The position numbers and the translations under genes are program-made. This document shows, piece after piece, positions 1 through 8,341 of a stretch of 64,000 nt of DNA (the first letter of the stretch is position 1; each line of letters opens with the position of its first letter). Source of the stretch: Mycolicibacterium novocastrense (GTDB lineage Bacteria > Actinomycetota > Actinomycetes > Mycobacteriales > Mycobacteriaceae); contig NZ_BCTA01000069.1 in assembly GCF_001570485.1 (NCBI RefSeq), forward strand, positions 204,518 to 268,517. Reading direction: 5' to 3'. Under the pieces are notes generated by a model, which saw only the letters and a program-made list of their open reading frames with translations, did no database searches and was not told the DNA's origin.

Positions 1-180
1 GCGCTGCCCGCGGCCCGCATCGGCGCGGGAGCGACCGTCGGCCCGGCCTCGCTGGTCATGCGCGGCGACGAGGTGCCCGCATCGACCCGCTGGCAGGGCA
101 ACCCGATCGCGCCGTGGCACGCGCCGCGCAAGAAGCGCGCAGGCACGTCGGCACCCTCGACCAGAGAAACCGCCGCGTGA
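1..180 (+). CDS. C-terminal end of a Pls/PosA-type hexapeptide acyltransferase/NRPS-like protein (5' end outside window)
   Basis: Only the last 59 residues are inside the window, reading in frame from base 1 to a TGA at 178-180. The visible part has left-handed beta-helix character (the 'ARIGAGATVGPASLV' coil) followed by the 'WQGNPIAPW' turn that closes hexapeptide-repeat acyltransferases, then a basic tail. The same arrangement ends the Pls/PosA family of adenylation-domain proteins, which in mycobacteria often sit beside an M1 peptidase. The stop overlaps the GTG start of the next gene (GTGA), so the two are probably co-translated. The family name is an inference from a short tail; the hexapeptide fold is better supported than the full-length identity. 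Confidence 0.6.
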   Translation, partial: ALPAARIGAGATVGPASLVMRGDEVPASTRWQGNPIAPWHAPRKKRAGTSAPSTRETAA

Positions 181-1508
181 CGAGAAGCAAGAAGAAGTCG
201 ACACCGGTCATCGACCCGTACCTGCCGTCGAGCGGCAACTTCGGTTACCGGGTGTCGCGATACGAACTCGACGTCGAGTACAAGGTCGCGATCAATCGGC
301 TCACGGGGACGGCGACCATCACCGCGGTGACGCTGGCGGCGTTACGCACCTTCACGCTCGACCTCGCCGACACGCTGTCGGTGACGAAGGTGTCCGTCAA
401 CGGCGCACGGCCACAACAGTTCCGCACGTCTGGAGGCAAGCTTCACATCGCGTTGCGCGATGCGCTGGCCCCCGGTGCGGCGATGACGATCGTCGTGCGC
501 TACGGCGGCGCCCCCAAGCCGATCCGCACGCTGTGGGGCGATGTCGGTTTCGAGGAACTCAGCGACGGCGCTCTGGTCGCGGGCCAGCCGAACGGTGCGC
601 AGTCCTGGTTTCCCTGCGACGATCACCCGAGCGCGAAGGCGAGCTTCCGTCTGCAGATCACCGCCGAGAGCCCGTACCGGGTGATCGCGAACGGCGAGTT
701 GGTGTCTCGGCGAGCGCGGGCCGGGATGACGACATGGACCTACGAGTTGCCCGAGCCGACCTCGACCTATCTGGTCACGCTACAGATCGGAATGTACGAA
801 CGTCATCGGCTGGCCAAGAACGGGGTGGCGATCCACGCGGTGCTTCCGGACCGGTTGCGGGAGAACTTCGAACACGACTTCGCTCATCAACCGCAGATGA
901 TGAAGCTGTTCGTCAGGTTGTTCGGCGACTATCCGCTCAGCGAGGGGTACACCGTCCTGGTCACCGACGATGATCTCGAGATACCGCTGGAGGCACAGGG
1001 CATTTCGATCTTCGGCGCCAACCACTGCGACGGCAAGGGCGGGTCCGAGCGGTTGATCGCGCACGAACTCGCGCACCAGTGGTTCGGTAACTCGGTGACC
1101 GCCAAGCGGTGGCGCCACATCTGGCTGCACGAGGGGTTCGCCTGCTACGCCGAGTGGCTGTGGTCGGAGAACTCCGGCGGCCGCAGCGCCGAACAGTGGG
1201 CGCGACACTACTACCAGCGGCTCGCGAACTCGCCACGAGACCTCGTACTGGCCGACCCCGGCCCACGCGACATGTTCGACGACCGGGTGTACAAGCGTGG
1301 GGCGATGACGTTGCACGTGCTGCGCCGGCACCTGGGGGACGACAACTTCTTTGCGCTGCTGCGGGACTGGACCGCGCGCTACCGGCACAGCACCGTCGTG
1401 ACCGACGATTTCACCGGCCTGGCATCGCATTACGCCGACGAATCGCTGCGCCCGCTGTGGGACACCTGGCTGTACTCCCCCCAGTTACCCGAATTGGACG
1501 CACCGTGA
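177..1508 (+). CDS. M1 family zinc metallopeptidase (aminopeptidase N-like)
   Basis: A 443-residue M1-family aminopeptidase. The zinc site is explicit: HELAH at residues 296-300, with the third ligand Glu in 'LHEGF' at residue 319, exactly 18 residues after the second His as in M1 enzymes. The upstream exopeptidase segment is the variant 'LEAQGISIFGAN' rather than classic GAMEN. It is shorter than PepN (about 850 residues), matching the compact M1 subgroup of actinobacteria without the long helical C-terminal domain. No signal peptide is apparent, so it is probably cytoplasmic. GTG 177 was chosen because it overlaps the preceding stop (GTGA) and the conserved beta domain begins soon after; an earlier GTG/ATG in frame would extend into the upstream gene. 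Its stop in turn overlaps the next GTG. Confidence 0.88.
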   Translation: MTRSKKKSTPVIDPYLPSSGNFGYRVSRYELDVEYKVAINRLTGTATITAVTLAALRTFTLDLADTLSVTKVSVNGARPQQFRTSGGKLHIALRDALAPGAAMTIVVRYGGAPKPIRTLWGDVGFEELSDGALVAGQPNGAQSWFPCDDHPSAKASFRLQITAESPYRVIANGELVSRRARAGMTTWTYELPEPTSTYLVTLQIGMYERHRLAKNGVAIHAVLPDRLRENFEHDFAHQPQMMKLFVRLFGDYPLSEGYTVLVTDDDLEIPLEAQGISIFGANHCDGKGGSERLIAHELAHQWFGNSVTAKRWRHIWLHEGFACYAEWLWSENSGGRSAEQWARHYYQRLANSPRDLVLADPGPRDMFDDRVYKRGAMTLHVLRRHLGDDNFFALLRDWTARYRHSTVVTDDFTGLASHYADESLRPLWDTWLYSPQLPELDAP

Positions 1509-2800
1509 CCGACGCGGGCGCCCCCTTCGATCCGGTCACCGCGAGCGCCGCAGCACCGGCCGGTCCTGCCGCGCGCAGCAGCGTCGGCCGGGTCGGTGTG
1601 GCCACCGCCGCGATCGCGGTGTGCGGTTACGCGGTGCTCTACCTGGCCGCCCGCGACCTCGAGCCCGCCGGATTCTCGTTGTTCGCGGTGTTCTGGGGAG
1701 CGTTCGGCCTCGTGTCGGGGGCGACCGGCGGGCTGTTGCAGGAGGCCACCAGGGAGGTGCGGTCCGCGGCGCATCTCGGGGTGACGCTGCACCTCGAAGT
1801 ACGGGAGGGCCCGCGTAGCCGCCCGATGTTAGTGGGCGCTCTCGTGGGGGTGGTCTCGGCCGCCGCGATCGCGCTCAGTTCTCCGCTGTGGTCCGAGCAC
1901 GTGTTCGTGGAGTCCCGATGGCTTTCGGTGGCGCTGTTGGCCGCCGGGCTCGCCGGATTCTGCTTGCACTCAACGCTGCTCGGTATCTCGGCCGGACTGG
2001 ACAGATGGACGGCGTACGGATCGCAGATGGTGACCGACGCAGGCCTGCGGCTGCTGGTGGCCACCGTGACATTCCTGGTCGGCTGGGGCCTGGCCGGCTA
2101 TCTGTGGGCCACGGTGGCCGGTGCGGTGGCGTGGCTGATCATGCTGATCGTCTCGCCCGCCACCCGGCGGGCCGCGGGTCTGTCCACCCCCGTGAGCACC
2201 GCGGAGTTCCTGCGGGGCGCATCGCATTCGATCACCGCGGCGGGTGCGTCCGCCGTCCTGGTCATGGGGTTTCCGGTACTGCTGCAGGCGACCTCCGACG
2301 ATCTCGGCGCGGTGGGCGGCATCGTGATCCTGGCCGTCACGCTGACGCGGGCCCCACTACTGGTTCCGCTGACGTCGATGCAGGGCAACCTGGTGGCCCA
2401 CTTCGTCGACCAGCGCACGCACCGGTTGCGTGCTCTCGTCGGCCCCGCGGTGATCGTCACCGGTGTGGGACTGCTCGGTGTGCTCGCGGCGTGGACGGCC
2501 GGACCGTGGCTGCTGCGCAGCGCATTCGGCGCCGAATACCGTGCCGAGGGCGCACTGCTGGCCTGGTTGACGGCCGGTGCGATCGCGGTGTCACTGCTCA
2601 CGCTCACCGGTGCCGCGGCGGTGGCGGCGGCGCTGCACCGCGCGTATTCGCTGGGCTGGGTCTCGGCGACCGTCGCGTCGACGTTGCTGCTGCTGTTACC
2701 GCTCGATTTGGAGACGCGCACCGTGGTCGCGCTGGTGTGCGGTCCGGTGGTGGGTATCGCCGTGCACCTGTTGGCGCTGTCGCGCAAGCATGCGACGTGA
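1505..2800 (+). CDS. Polytopic membrane protein, polysaccharide flippase-like (Rv3630 homologue)
   Basis: A 431-residue integral membrane protein with about twelve hydrophobic helices separated by short Arg-rich loops, resembling MOP-superfamily lipid-linked oligosaccharide exporters. M. tuberculosis Rv3630 has the same length and also sits just before galE1, so orthology is likely, although its substrate is unknown. The GTG at 1505 overlaps the upstream stop (GTGA), giving a short Ala/Pro-rich cytoplasmic leader before the first helix near residue 32. A longer upstream reading frame exists but is antisense-like shadow of the peptidase. Position before galE and another large membrane protein suggests export or assembly of envelope glycans; that role is inferred. 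Confidence 0.75.
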   Translation: MTDAGAPFDPVTASAAAPAGPAARSSVGRVGVATAAIAVCGYAVLYLAARDLEPAGFSLFAVFWGAFGLVSGATGGLLQEATREVRSAAHLGVTLHLEVREGPRSRPMLVGALVGVVSAAAIALSSPLWSEHVFVESRWLSVALLAAGLAGFCLHSTLLGISAGLDRWTAYGSQMVTDAGLRLLVATVTFLVGWGLAGYLWATVAGAVAWLIMLIVSPATRRAAGLSTPVSTAEFLRGASHSITAAGASAVLVMGFPVLLQATSDDLGAVGGIVILAVTLTRAPLLVPLTSMQGNLVAHFVDQRTHRLRALVGPAVIVTGVGLLGVLAAWTAGPWLLRSAFGAEYRAEGALLAWLTAGAIAVSLLTLTGAAAVAAALHRAYSLGWVSATVASTLLLLLPLDLETRTVVALVCGPVVGIAVHLLALSRKHAT

Positions 2801-2830
2801 CACCGGTTCGGCGCCCGACCCGCCGATCCG

Positions 2831-2836
2831 TATGCT
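2831..2836 (+). promoter_or_regulatory. Candidate -10 box for galE
   Basis: TATGCT fits the mycobacterial TAnnnT -10 consensus and lies 28 bases before the galE ATG, with a purine-rich 'gaggaaaag' in between that can act as ribosome binding site. No clear -35 is visible. Confidence 0.45.
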
Positions 2837-2864
2837 GGCCCCGTTCTACGGTGAGGAAAAGCGA

Positions 2865-3842
2865 ATGACTTGGCTGGTGACCGGCGGCGCGGGATACATC
2901 GGGTCACATGTGGTGCGCGCACTGTCGGACGCCGACATGCCGGTGGTGGTGATCGACGACCTCTCGACCGGCCTCGAGCGGTTCGTCCCGCCGACGGTTC
3001 CGTTGGTGCGCGGCACCCTGCTCGACGGTGAACTCGTCTCCCGCACGCTCGAGGAACATCGCGTAAGCGGCGTCATCCACATCGCAGGGTTCAAGTACGC
3101 CGGTGTCTCGGTGCAACGTCCGCTTCACACCTACGAGCAGAACGTCTCGGCGATGGTCACGCTTCTCAAGGCGATGGAGGCCGCAGGCGCCGACAAGATG
3201 GTGTTCTCCTCCAGCGCAGCCACGTACGGCACCCCGGACGTCGACACCGTCACGGAGCAGACGCCCACTTCGCCGGAATCCCCGTACGGTGTCAGTAAAT
3301 TGGTGGGCGAGTGGATGATTCGCGATGCCGCACGCGCATCCGGGTTGCGGCATACCAGCCTGCGCTACTTCAATGTCGTCGGATCGGGTTCAGCGGATCT
3401 CTTCGACGTCAGCCCCCACAACCTCTTCCCCCTGGTCTTCGACACGCTGTGCCGCGACGAGACGCCGCGCATCAACGGCGCCGATTATCCCACTGCCGAC
3501 GGCACCTGCGTGCGCGACTACGTCCACGTAACGGACCTCGCACTCGCGCATGTCGCAGCCGCGCGACGGCTTCAAGCCGGTGACCCGATCGAGCCCGTCT
3601 ACAACCTTGGCAGCGGTAGCGGCACCTCGGTGCGGGAGATCATGACGACGATCCGCGATGTGACCGGTTTCGATTTCGAGCCGGTTGTCGGCCCCCGCCG
3701 GCCCGGTGACCCCGCCCGCATCGTCGCATCGGGTGACTTGGCCGCGCGCGACCTCGACTGGCGGATGCGACATTCGCTGGAGGAGATGGTGCGCTCGGCG
3801 TGGATCGCTCGCCGGCAAGCAGGGGATGCCTATCCGCGGTAA
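2865..3842 (+). CDS. galE: UDP-glucose 4-epimerase
   Basis: A 325-residue extended short-chain dehydrogenase that interconverts UDP-glucose and UDP-galactose, feeding galactan synthesis in the mycobacterial wall. The Rossmann motif TGGAGYIG is at residues 6-13. The catalytic set is the Ser in 'FSSSAATYG' plus Tyr141-x3-Lys145 in 'SPYGVSK'. ATG 2865 is the only start that keeps the nucleotide-binding motif at the N-terminus, and 'gaggaaaag' precedes it. It corresponds to M. tuberculosis GalE1 (Rv3634c). The end overlaps the start of the next membrane protein by 17 bases, so the two are likely one transcript. Confidence 0.93.
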   Translation: MTWLVTGGAGYIGSHVVRALSDADMPVVVIDDLSTGLERFVPPTVPLVRGTLLDGELVSRTLEEHRVSGVIHIAGFKYAGVSVQRPLHTYEQNVSAMVTLLKAMEAAGADKMVFSSSAATYGTPDVDTVTEQTPTSPESPYGVSKLVGEWMIRDAARASGLRHTSLRYFNVVGSGSADLFDVSPHNLFPLVFDTLCRDETPRINGADYPTADGTCVRDYVHVTDLALAHVAAARRLQAGDPIEPVYNLGSGSGTSVREIMTTIRDVTGFDFEPVVGPRRPGDPARIVASGDLAARDLDWRMRHSLEEMVRSAWIARRQAGDAYPR

Positions 3843-5616
3843 CTTCGCGCCGGGCAACTGGGTCGCGCGCACCGCCGCCGTCCTGATCGTCGTGCAGTTG
3901 GCGATCCGGGCGGTGCTGGCATTCGGCGGCTACTTCTACTGGGACGACCTGATCCTGATCGGCCGCGCGGGTACCCAACCGCTGCTCTCGCCGGCATACC
4001 TGTTCGACGACCACGACGGCCACGTCATGCCGGCCGCGTTCCTCGTCGCCGGCGGCATCACGCTGTTGGCGCCGCTGAACTGGATCGGGCCGGCGATCAG
4101 CCTGGTCGTATTGCAGCTGCTGGTGTCGCTTGCCCTGCTGCGGACACTACACATCATCCTCGGGTGGCGGCCAGTCCTGTTGCTGCCGTTGATATTCGCG
4201 TTGTTCACACCGCTGACCGTGCCGGGCTTCGCCTGGTGGGCGGCGGCGCTGAACTCGTTGCCGATGCTGGCGGCGCTGGCATGGGTCTGCGGCGACGCGA
4301 TCCTTCTGGTGCGCACCGGTGACAGGCGCTACGCGGTGACGGCTCTGCTGGTCTACATCGGTGGTCTGCTGTTCTTCGAGAAGGCGGCCGTCATTCCGTT
4401 CGTCGCGTTCGCGGTGACCGCTCTGCTGTTCTATGTGACCGGCGCGGGGTCGGTGAAAGCGGTGTGGCGTAACGGAGTCCGTTTGTGGGTGCCGTCGCTG
4501 GCGGTCACGGTGGGATGGGTCGGCGTGTACCTGATCGTGGTCGACCAGAAGCGGTGGAGTCTCGACCTGGCGATGACGTGGGACCTGCTCGCGAGGTCGG
4601 TGACGCACGGGATCGTGCCGGGATTGGTGGGCGGCCCGTGGGACTGGCAACGGTGGGCGCCGGCGTCGCCGTGGGCCACCCCGCCCATGATGGTGATGGT
4701 GCTGGGCTGGGTGGGCCTGGCCGCGGCGGTCGCGGTGACGGTGGTGCGCAAGCGGCGGATCGCCGCGGTGTGGTTGGTTGCCGCGGGGTATGCGATCGCC
4801 TGCCAGATCCCGATCTACCTCATGCGCTCATCGCAGTTCACGGCCCTGGAGTTGGCGCAGACGCTGCGTTACCTGCCCGACCTCGCCATCGTGCTGGCGC
4901 TGTTGGCTGCCGTCGGGCTGTGCGCCCCGAACCGCGAGGGGACGCAGTGGTTGGATGCGTCGCGGCCCCGAACAGTGGTGATCTGTTCGCTCACAGCGGC
5001 ATTCGTGGTGAGCAGCGTGTACTCGACGGCCACGTTCCTGACGGTGTGGCGCGACAACCCGGCACAGGCCTATCTGCAGAACGCGTTGTCGGGTTTGGCC
5101 GACGCGAGCCGGAAATCGGATGCCCCAATGCTCGACCAGGAGGTCGACCCGATGGTCCTGCAACGGGTGGTCGGACCCGAGAACCGGGCCAGCCACATGT
5201 TCGCGTTGGTGCGCGAGCGTCCCGAATTCTCCGTCGCCACACCCGAATTACGCATGCTCGACCACGCCGGTCGCGTGGTCGACGCGAAGGTCACCTGGGT
5301 GCGAACCATCGCGCCCGGCCCGCACCCGGACTGCGGATACCTGGTGCAGCCGGAAGCTCCTGCTCGTATGCCGTTGGACGGTCCGCTGCTGCCCGCGGAC
5401 TGGACGGCGGAGATCAACTACCTGGCCAACAGCGACGGCTCGATGACGATGTCGCTGTCGGAGGGGCACGAGGTCAAGGTGCCGGTGCGACCGGGCCTGA
5501 ACCAGGTGTTCGTCCGGCTACCCGGTGCGGGCGACGCGATCGACGTCCGCGCGAACACGGCCGCGTTGTCGGTGTGCATCGCGTCGGGCCCCGTCGGATT
5601 CCTGGCACCGAAGTAG
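3826..5616 (+). CDS. Large integral membrane protein (Rv3635 homologue)
   Basis: A 596-residue protein with ten or more membrane helices in residues 12-440 and a C-terminal soluble domain of about 150 residues. An early 'YFYWDDLI' acidic pair after the first helix resembles the Asp-containing first loop of GT-C glycosyltransferases, so a lipid-linked sugar or mannosyltransferase role is possible, but no further catalytic motif is clear. Length and position next to galE match M. tuberculosis Rv3635 (591 residues), whose exact reaction I do not know. ATG 3826 lies inside the end of galE, preceded by 'agcaggg'. The overlap indicates translational coupling to GalE. Confidence 0.75.
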   Translation: MPIRGNFAPGNWVARTAAVLIVVQLAIRAVLAFGGYFYWDDLILIGRAGTQPLLSPAYLFDDHDGHVMPAAFLVAGGITLLAPLNWIGPAISLVVLQLLVSLALLRTLHIILGWRPVLLLPLIFALFTPLTVPGFAWWAAALNSLPMLAALAWVCGDAILLVRTGDRRYAVTALLVYIGGLLFFEKAAVIPFVAFAVTALLFYVTGAGSVKAVWRNGVRLWVPSLAVTVGWVGVYLIVVDQKRWSLDLAMTWDLLARSVTHGIVPGLVGGPWDWQRWAPASPWATPPMMVMVLGWVGLAAAVAVTVVRKRRIAAVWLVAAGYAIACQIPIYLMRSSQFTALELAQTLRYLPDLAIVLALLAAVGLCAPNREGTQWLDASRPRTVVICSLTAAFVVSSVYSTATFLTVWRDNPAQAYLQNALSGLADASRKSDAPMLDQEVDPMVLQRVVGPENRASHMFALVRERPEFSVATPELRMLDHAGRVVDAKVTWVRTIAPGPHPDCGYLVQPEAPARMPLDGPLLPADWTAEINYLANSDGSMTMSLSEGHEVKVPVRPGLNQVFVRLPGAGDAIDVRANTAALSVCIASGPVGFLAPK

Positions 5617-5640
5617 CGGTCGGCGTGCCAGGCTGTCGGG

Positions 5641-6012
5641 ATGACAGACATCCGTGAACAAGGCCTCCAAGTCTTCCGCGAACTGCTTCCCGGTGTCCTT
5701 CCCGACGGGGACGTCGAACTGCCCACCGACTCCTTCGGCGGCGAGATGCTCGGCCTGGCCATGGACAACGTGTTCGGGCGGCTGTGGACCCGGGACGGCC
5801 TGAGCCGTCGCGACCGCAGCCTGCTGACGCTCGGCATCCTGATCGCGCTGCGCGCCGAAGACGAGTTGCGCATTCACGTCCAGATCGCGCGCACCAACGG
5901 CCTCACCGACGACGAGATCGCCGAGGTCATCTACCACTGCACCGGTTACACCGGCTTCCCCGCCGCCAACTCGGCAATGAAAGTCGCCAAGGAGGTGTTG
6001 CAGCCGACGTGA
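5641..6012 (+). CDS. Carboxymuconolactone decarboxylase (CMD)-family protein
   Basis: A 123-residue alpha-helical protein with the CMD-family core: 'RDRSLLTLGILIAL', then 'ELRIHVQIARTNGLTDDEI' and a final helix around 'YTGFPAANSAM'. The family includes gamma-carboxymuconolactone decarboxylase and the AhpD peroxidase partner, but the AhpD CxxC is absent (one Cys only, in 'YHCTGY'), so a decarboxylase/isomerase-like or uncharacterised role fits better. A CAGGCT box 6 bases before the ATG could support a leaderless transcript, weakly. The stop overlaps the GTG of the following alpha/beta hydrolase (GTGA), a pairing common in catabolic operons. Confidence 0.85.
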   Translation: MTDIREQGLQVFRELLPGVLPDGDVELPTDSFGGEMLGLAMDNVFGRLWTRDGLSRRDRSLLTLGILIALRAEDELRIHVQIARTNGLTDDEIAEVIYHCTGYTGFPAANSAMKVAKEVLQPT

Positions 6013-6903
6013 GCATCGCACCGGTCACCCACCACCGCGTCAACGTCGACGGTGTCGACACCTTCTACCGCCAAGCCGGACCTCCCCACGCGCCGGTCGT
6101 CCTGTTGCCGCACGGCTACCCCGCATCGTCATACGTCTACCGCAATCTCATGGCCGCACTGGGCGACCGGTGGCACCTGGTCGCACCCGACCTGCCCGGA
6201 TTCGGTTACAGCTCAACGCCTTCACCCGATGACTTCGGCTACACTCGACGCCTACGCCGCATTCCTGCGGTCCTTCGTCGACACACTCGAGCTTCGGCGC
6301 TACGTCATCTGGCTGCACGACTACGGCTCGCAGTTCGGTTTCCGTCTCGCCCTCGCCGAACCCGAGCGGGTCGCGGGCCTCGTCATCCAGAACGGCGACA
6401 TCTACGCCGACGCGTTCGGACCGAAGTACGGGTTCCTGCGCGAGCTTTGGGACAACCCCGGGTCCTCATCCCGGCGCCGCATCGCCGAGCACGTGACCCT
6501 CGCGGGCTTCGAAAGCGAGTTCCGCGGCGAACTCGCACCCGAAGTGGCCGACCGCATCAGCCCCGACCTGTGGACACTGCACTGGTCGCTGATGAACACT
6601 CCGGCCCGGCTGGCCAACCTGATTCATCTGCTCGAGGACCAACCCTCGACGCTCGACTGGTTCGCTGACGAGCAGGCTTATCTGCGCACGCATCGACCGC
6701 CGACGCTGATCGTGTGGGGCCCGCATGACGGCTACATGCCCGAGGAGTCGGCGCTGGCCTACCACCGCGACCTGCCCGACGCGCCCCTGCACCTGCTCGA
6801 CGGCGGGCACTGGTTGCTGGAAACGCACCTCGATGAGGTTGTGCCGCTGGTTCGCGACTTCCTGACCCGCGCGATCGGTGAGGACAGAGCTGGAGCCACC
6901 TAG
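6009..6903 (+). pseudogene. Alpha/beta hydrolase, epoxide hydrolase/haloalkane dehalogenase type, frameshifted
   Basis: The N-terminal part reads from GTG 6009 through the oxyanion segment 'LLPHGYPASSYVYR' and 'APDLPGFGYSS' to about base 6242. The homologous sequence then continues one frame over ('LDAYAAFLRSFVDTLELRRYVIWLHDYGSQFGFRLALAEP' region, split here by eye) to TAG 6901-6903. The nucleophile is Asp in 'LHDYG' and the base His is in 'GGHWLLE', as in epoxide hydrolases. Joining needs one base removed or two added at 'ggctacactcgac' (6238-6250). Either the gene is broken or the assembly has an indel. It overlaps the CMD gene by 4 bases and its stop lies inside the tRNA-Thr gene. Confidence 0.75.
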
Positions 6904-6966
6904 GAGAATCGAACTCCTGACCTGCTCATTACGAGTGAGCCGCTCTGCCGACTGAGCTAAGGTGGC
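6891..6966 (-). tRNA. tRNA-Thr (anticodon CGT), CCA encoded
   Basis: Folding the reverse complement gives a full cloverleaf: acceptor GCCACCT/AGGTGGC, D stem GCTC/GAGC, anticodon stem GCTCA/TGAGC around loop CTCGTAA (anticodon CGT, reading ACG), and T arm AGGAG-TTCGATT-CTCCT. A genomic TCCA follows the acceptor, so CCA is encoded. The last 13 bases overlap the end of the convergent hydrolase reading frame. Confidence 0.95.
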
Positions 6967-7050
6967 GTGCCCGCGATGAGCGCTTGCGCGAAGAGCAGAC
7001 GACAGCGACAGGCGGGACGAGTCTACGGCAGGGCTCGCCGACGACCCAAC

Positions 7051-8259
7051 TCAGTCGCGCAGCGCCCGTCCGACCGTCGCGACCATCGCGTCGACCGCGA
7101 ACTTCGGCTTGACGTTCACGGTCAGCGCCTCGCGGCACTCCAGCACGGCTTCGATGCAGCGCAACAGCTTGTCCGGCGGCGCATGCGCGGCAAGCCTGGC
7201 GATCTCCTCGGCCATATCGGGGTGGTTGTGCGCAACGTCGCCCGCGTCGGACGCCACCAGGAGCGCGTCGCGGAAGTACGTCGCCAGATCGATCAACGCG
7301 CGGTCCAAAGAATCACGCGACGCGCGGGTCTTGCGCGACTTCTGCCGTCGCTCAAGGGCACTCAAGGCGCCCGCCGCTCCGCGCAGCGAACCGGCCGTCC
7401 CTTTTCCGGTGCCACCCGCACCGAGCGCGGTGCGCAGTTCCTCGGTCTCGGCCTCGCTGCGATCCACCGTCAGCGCCAGAGCCTCGTCTTCGGCCGTCTT
7501 CACCAACTCCTCGGCGGCGGCGTAGGCGCGCGACGGCGTCGCAGCGTCCCGCGCCAGACCCAACGCCCGCTTTCGACGCTCGCGTGCCGACTCGTCGGTG
7601 GCCAGCCGCCGGGCCCGCCCGACATGGCCGCCGCTGACCGAAGCCGCCCACCGCGCATCGGCCTCCGGGAGCCCGTCGCTGTCCATCAGGACCTCCGCGA
7701 TTGCATCCACGGTCGGGGTCACCAACGCCACGTGCCGGCAGCGCGAGCGCAGCGTGATGGCGATGTCCTCGGGATCCACCGAGGGCGCGCACAGCAGGAA
7801 AACCGTCGACGGCGGCGGCTCCTCGACCACCTTGAGCAGGGCGTTCGCGGCTCCCTCCGTCAGCCGGTCGGCATCCTCGATCAACACGACCTGCCAGCGC
7901 CCGGTGCCCGGCCGCCGCGAGGCGATCTGAACGATCGTGCGCATATCGTCGACGCCGATCGACAGCCCCTCGGGGATGATCCGGCGCACGTCGGCGTGGG
8001 TGCCGGCCATCGTCGTCGTGCAGGCCCGGCATTCACCGCACCCGGGCACACCGTCGGAGGTGCACTGCAGCGCCGCGGCGAAGCACAGCGCCGCCACCGA
8101 CCGGCCCGAGCCCGGAGGGCCCGTGATCAGCCACGCATGTGTCATGGATCCGATGACCGCACCGCTATGAGCCGCGTCACCACGTGCGGCGCGCGCCGCG
8201 GCGACCAACTCGGCCTCAACAGCGTGCTGGCCCACCAGACGCGAGAAAACACCGCCCAT
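7051..8259 (-). CDS. holB: DNA polymerase III subunit delta'
   Basis: A 402-residue clamp-loader subunit, orthologous by order and length to M. tuberculosis Rv3644c. After 'MGGVFSRLVGQ' it has a Walker A-like loop 'GPPGSGRS', in which Arg replaces the catalytic Lys, as expected for the non-hydrolysing delta' subunit, and a four-Cys zinc cluster between the strands around 'VPGCGECRAC'. The 'LIEDADRLTEGAANALLKVVEEPP' helix region (shown here by its ends LIEDAD and VVEEPP) is the usual sensor and partner-contact element. ATG 8259 was chosen because the conserved fold starts directly there; TACTGT lies 8 bases upstream on this strand. It is divergent from the adenylate cyclase. Confidence 0.93.
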   Translation of the reverse strand: MGGVFSRLVGQHAVEAELVAAARAARGDAAHSGAVIGSMTHAWLITGPPGSGRSVAALCFAAALQCTSDGVPGCGECRACTTTMAGTHADVRRIIPEGLSIGVDDMRTIVQIASRRPGTGRWQVVLIEDADRLTEGAANALLKVVEEPPPSTVFLLCAPSVDPEDIAITLRSRCRHVALVTPTVDAIAEVLMDSDGLPEADARWAASVSGGHVGRARRLATDESARERRKRALGLARDAATPSRAYAAAEELVKTAEDEALALTVDRSEAETEELRTALGAGGTGKGTAGSLRGAAGALSALERRQKSRKTRASRDSLDRALIDLATYFRDALLVASDAGDVAHNHPDMAEEIARLAAHAPPDKLLRCIEAVLECREALTVNVKPKFAVDAMVATVGRALRD

Positions 8260-8329
8260 CGGAGATAACAGTAGTGCTGCGAACCGACACGTCCGTCTCA
8301 CAGCACCCGTACCCGTCGCCGATGCCCGA

Positions 8330-8335
8330 TACGGT
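8330..8335 (+). promoter_or_regulatory. -10 box for a leaderless adenylate cyclase transcript
   Basis: TACGGT (TAnnnT) is followed by six bases and then GTG 8342, so transcription would begin at or next to the start codon. Confidence 0.6.
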
Positions 8336-8341
8336 TGACGC

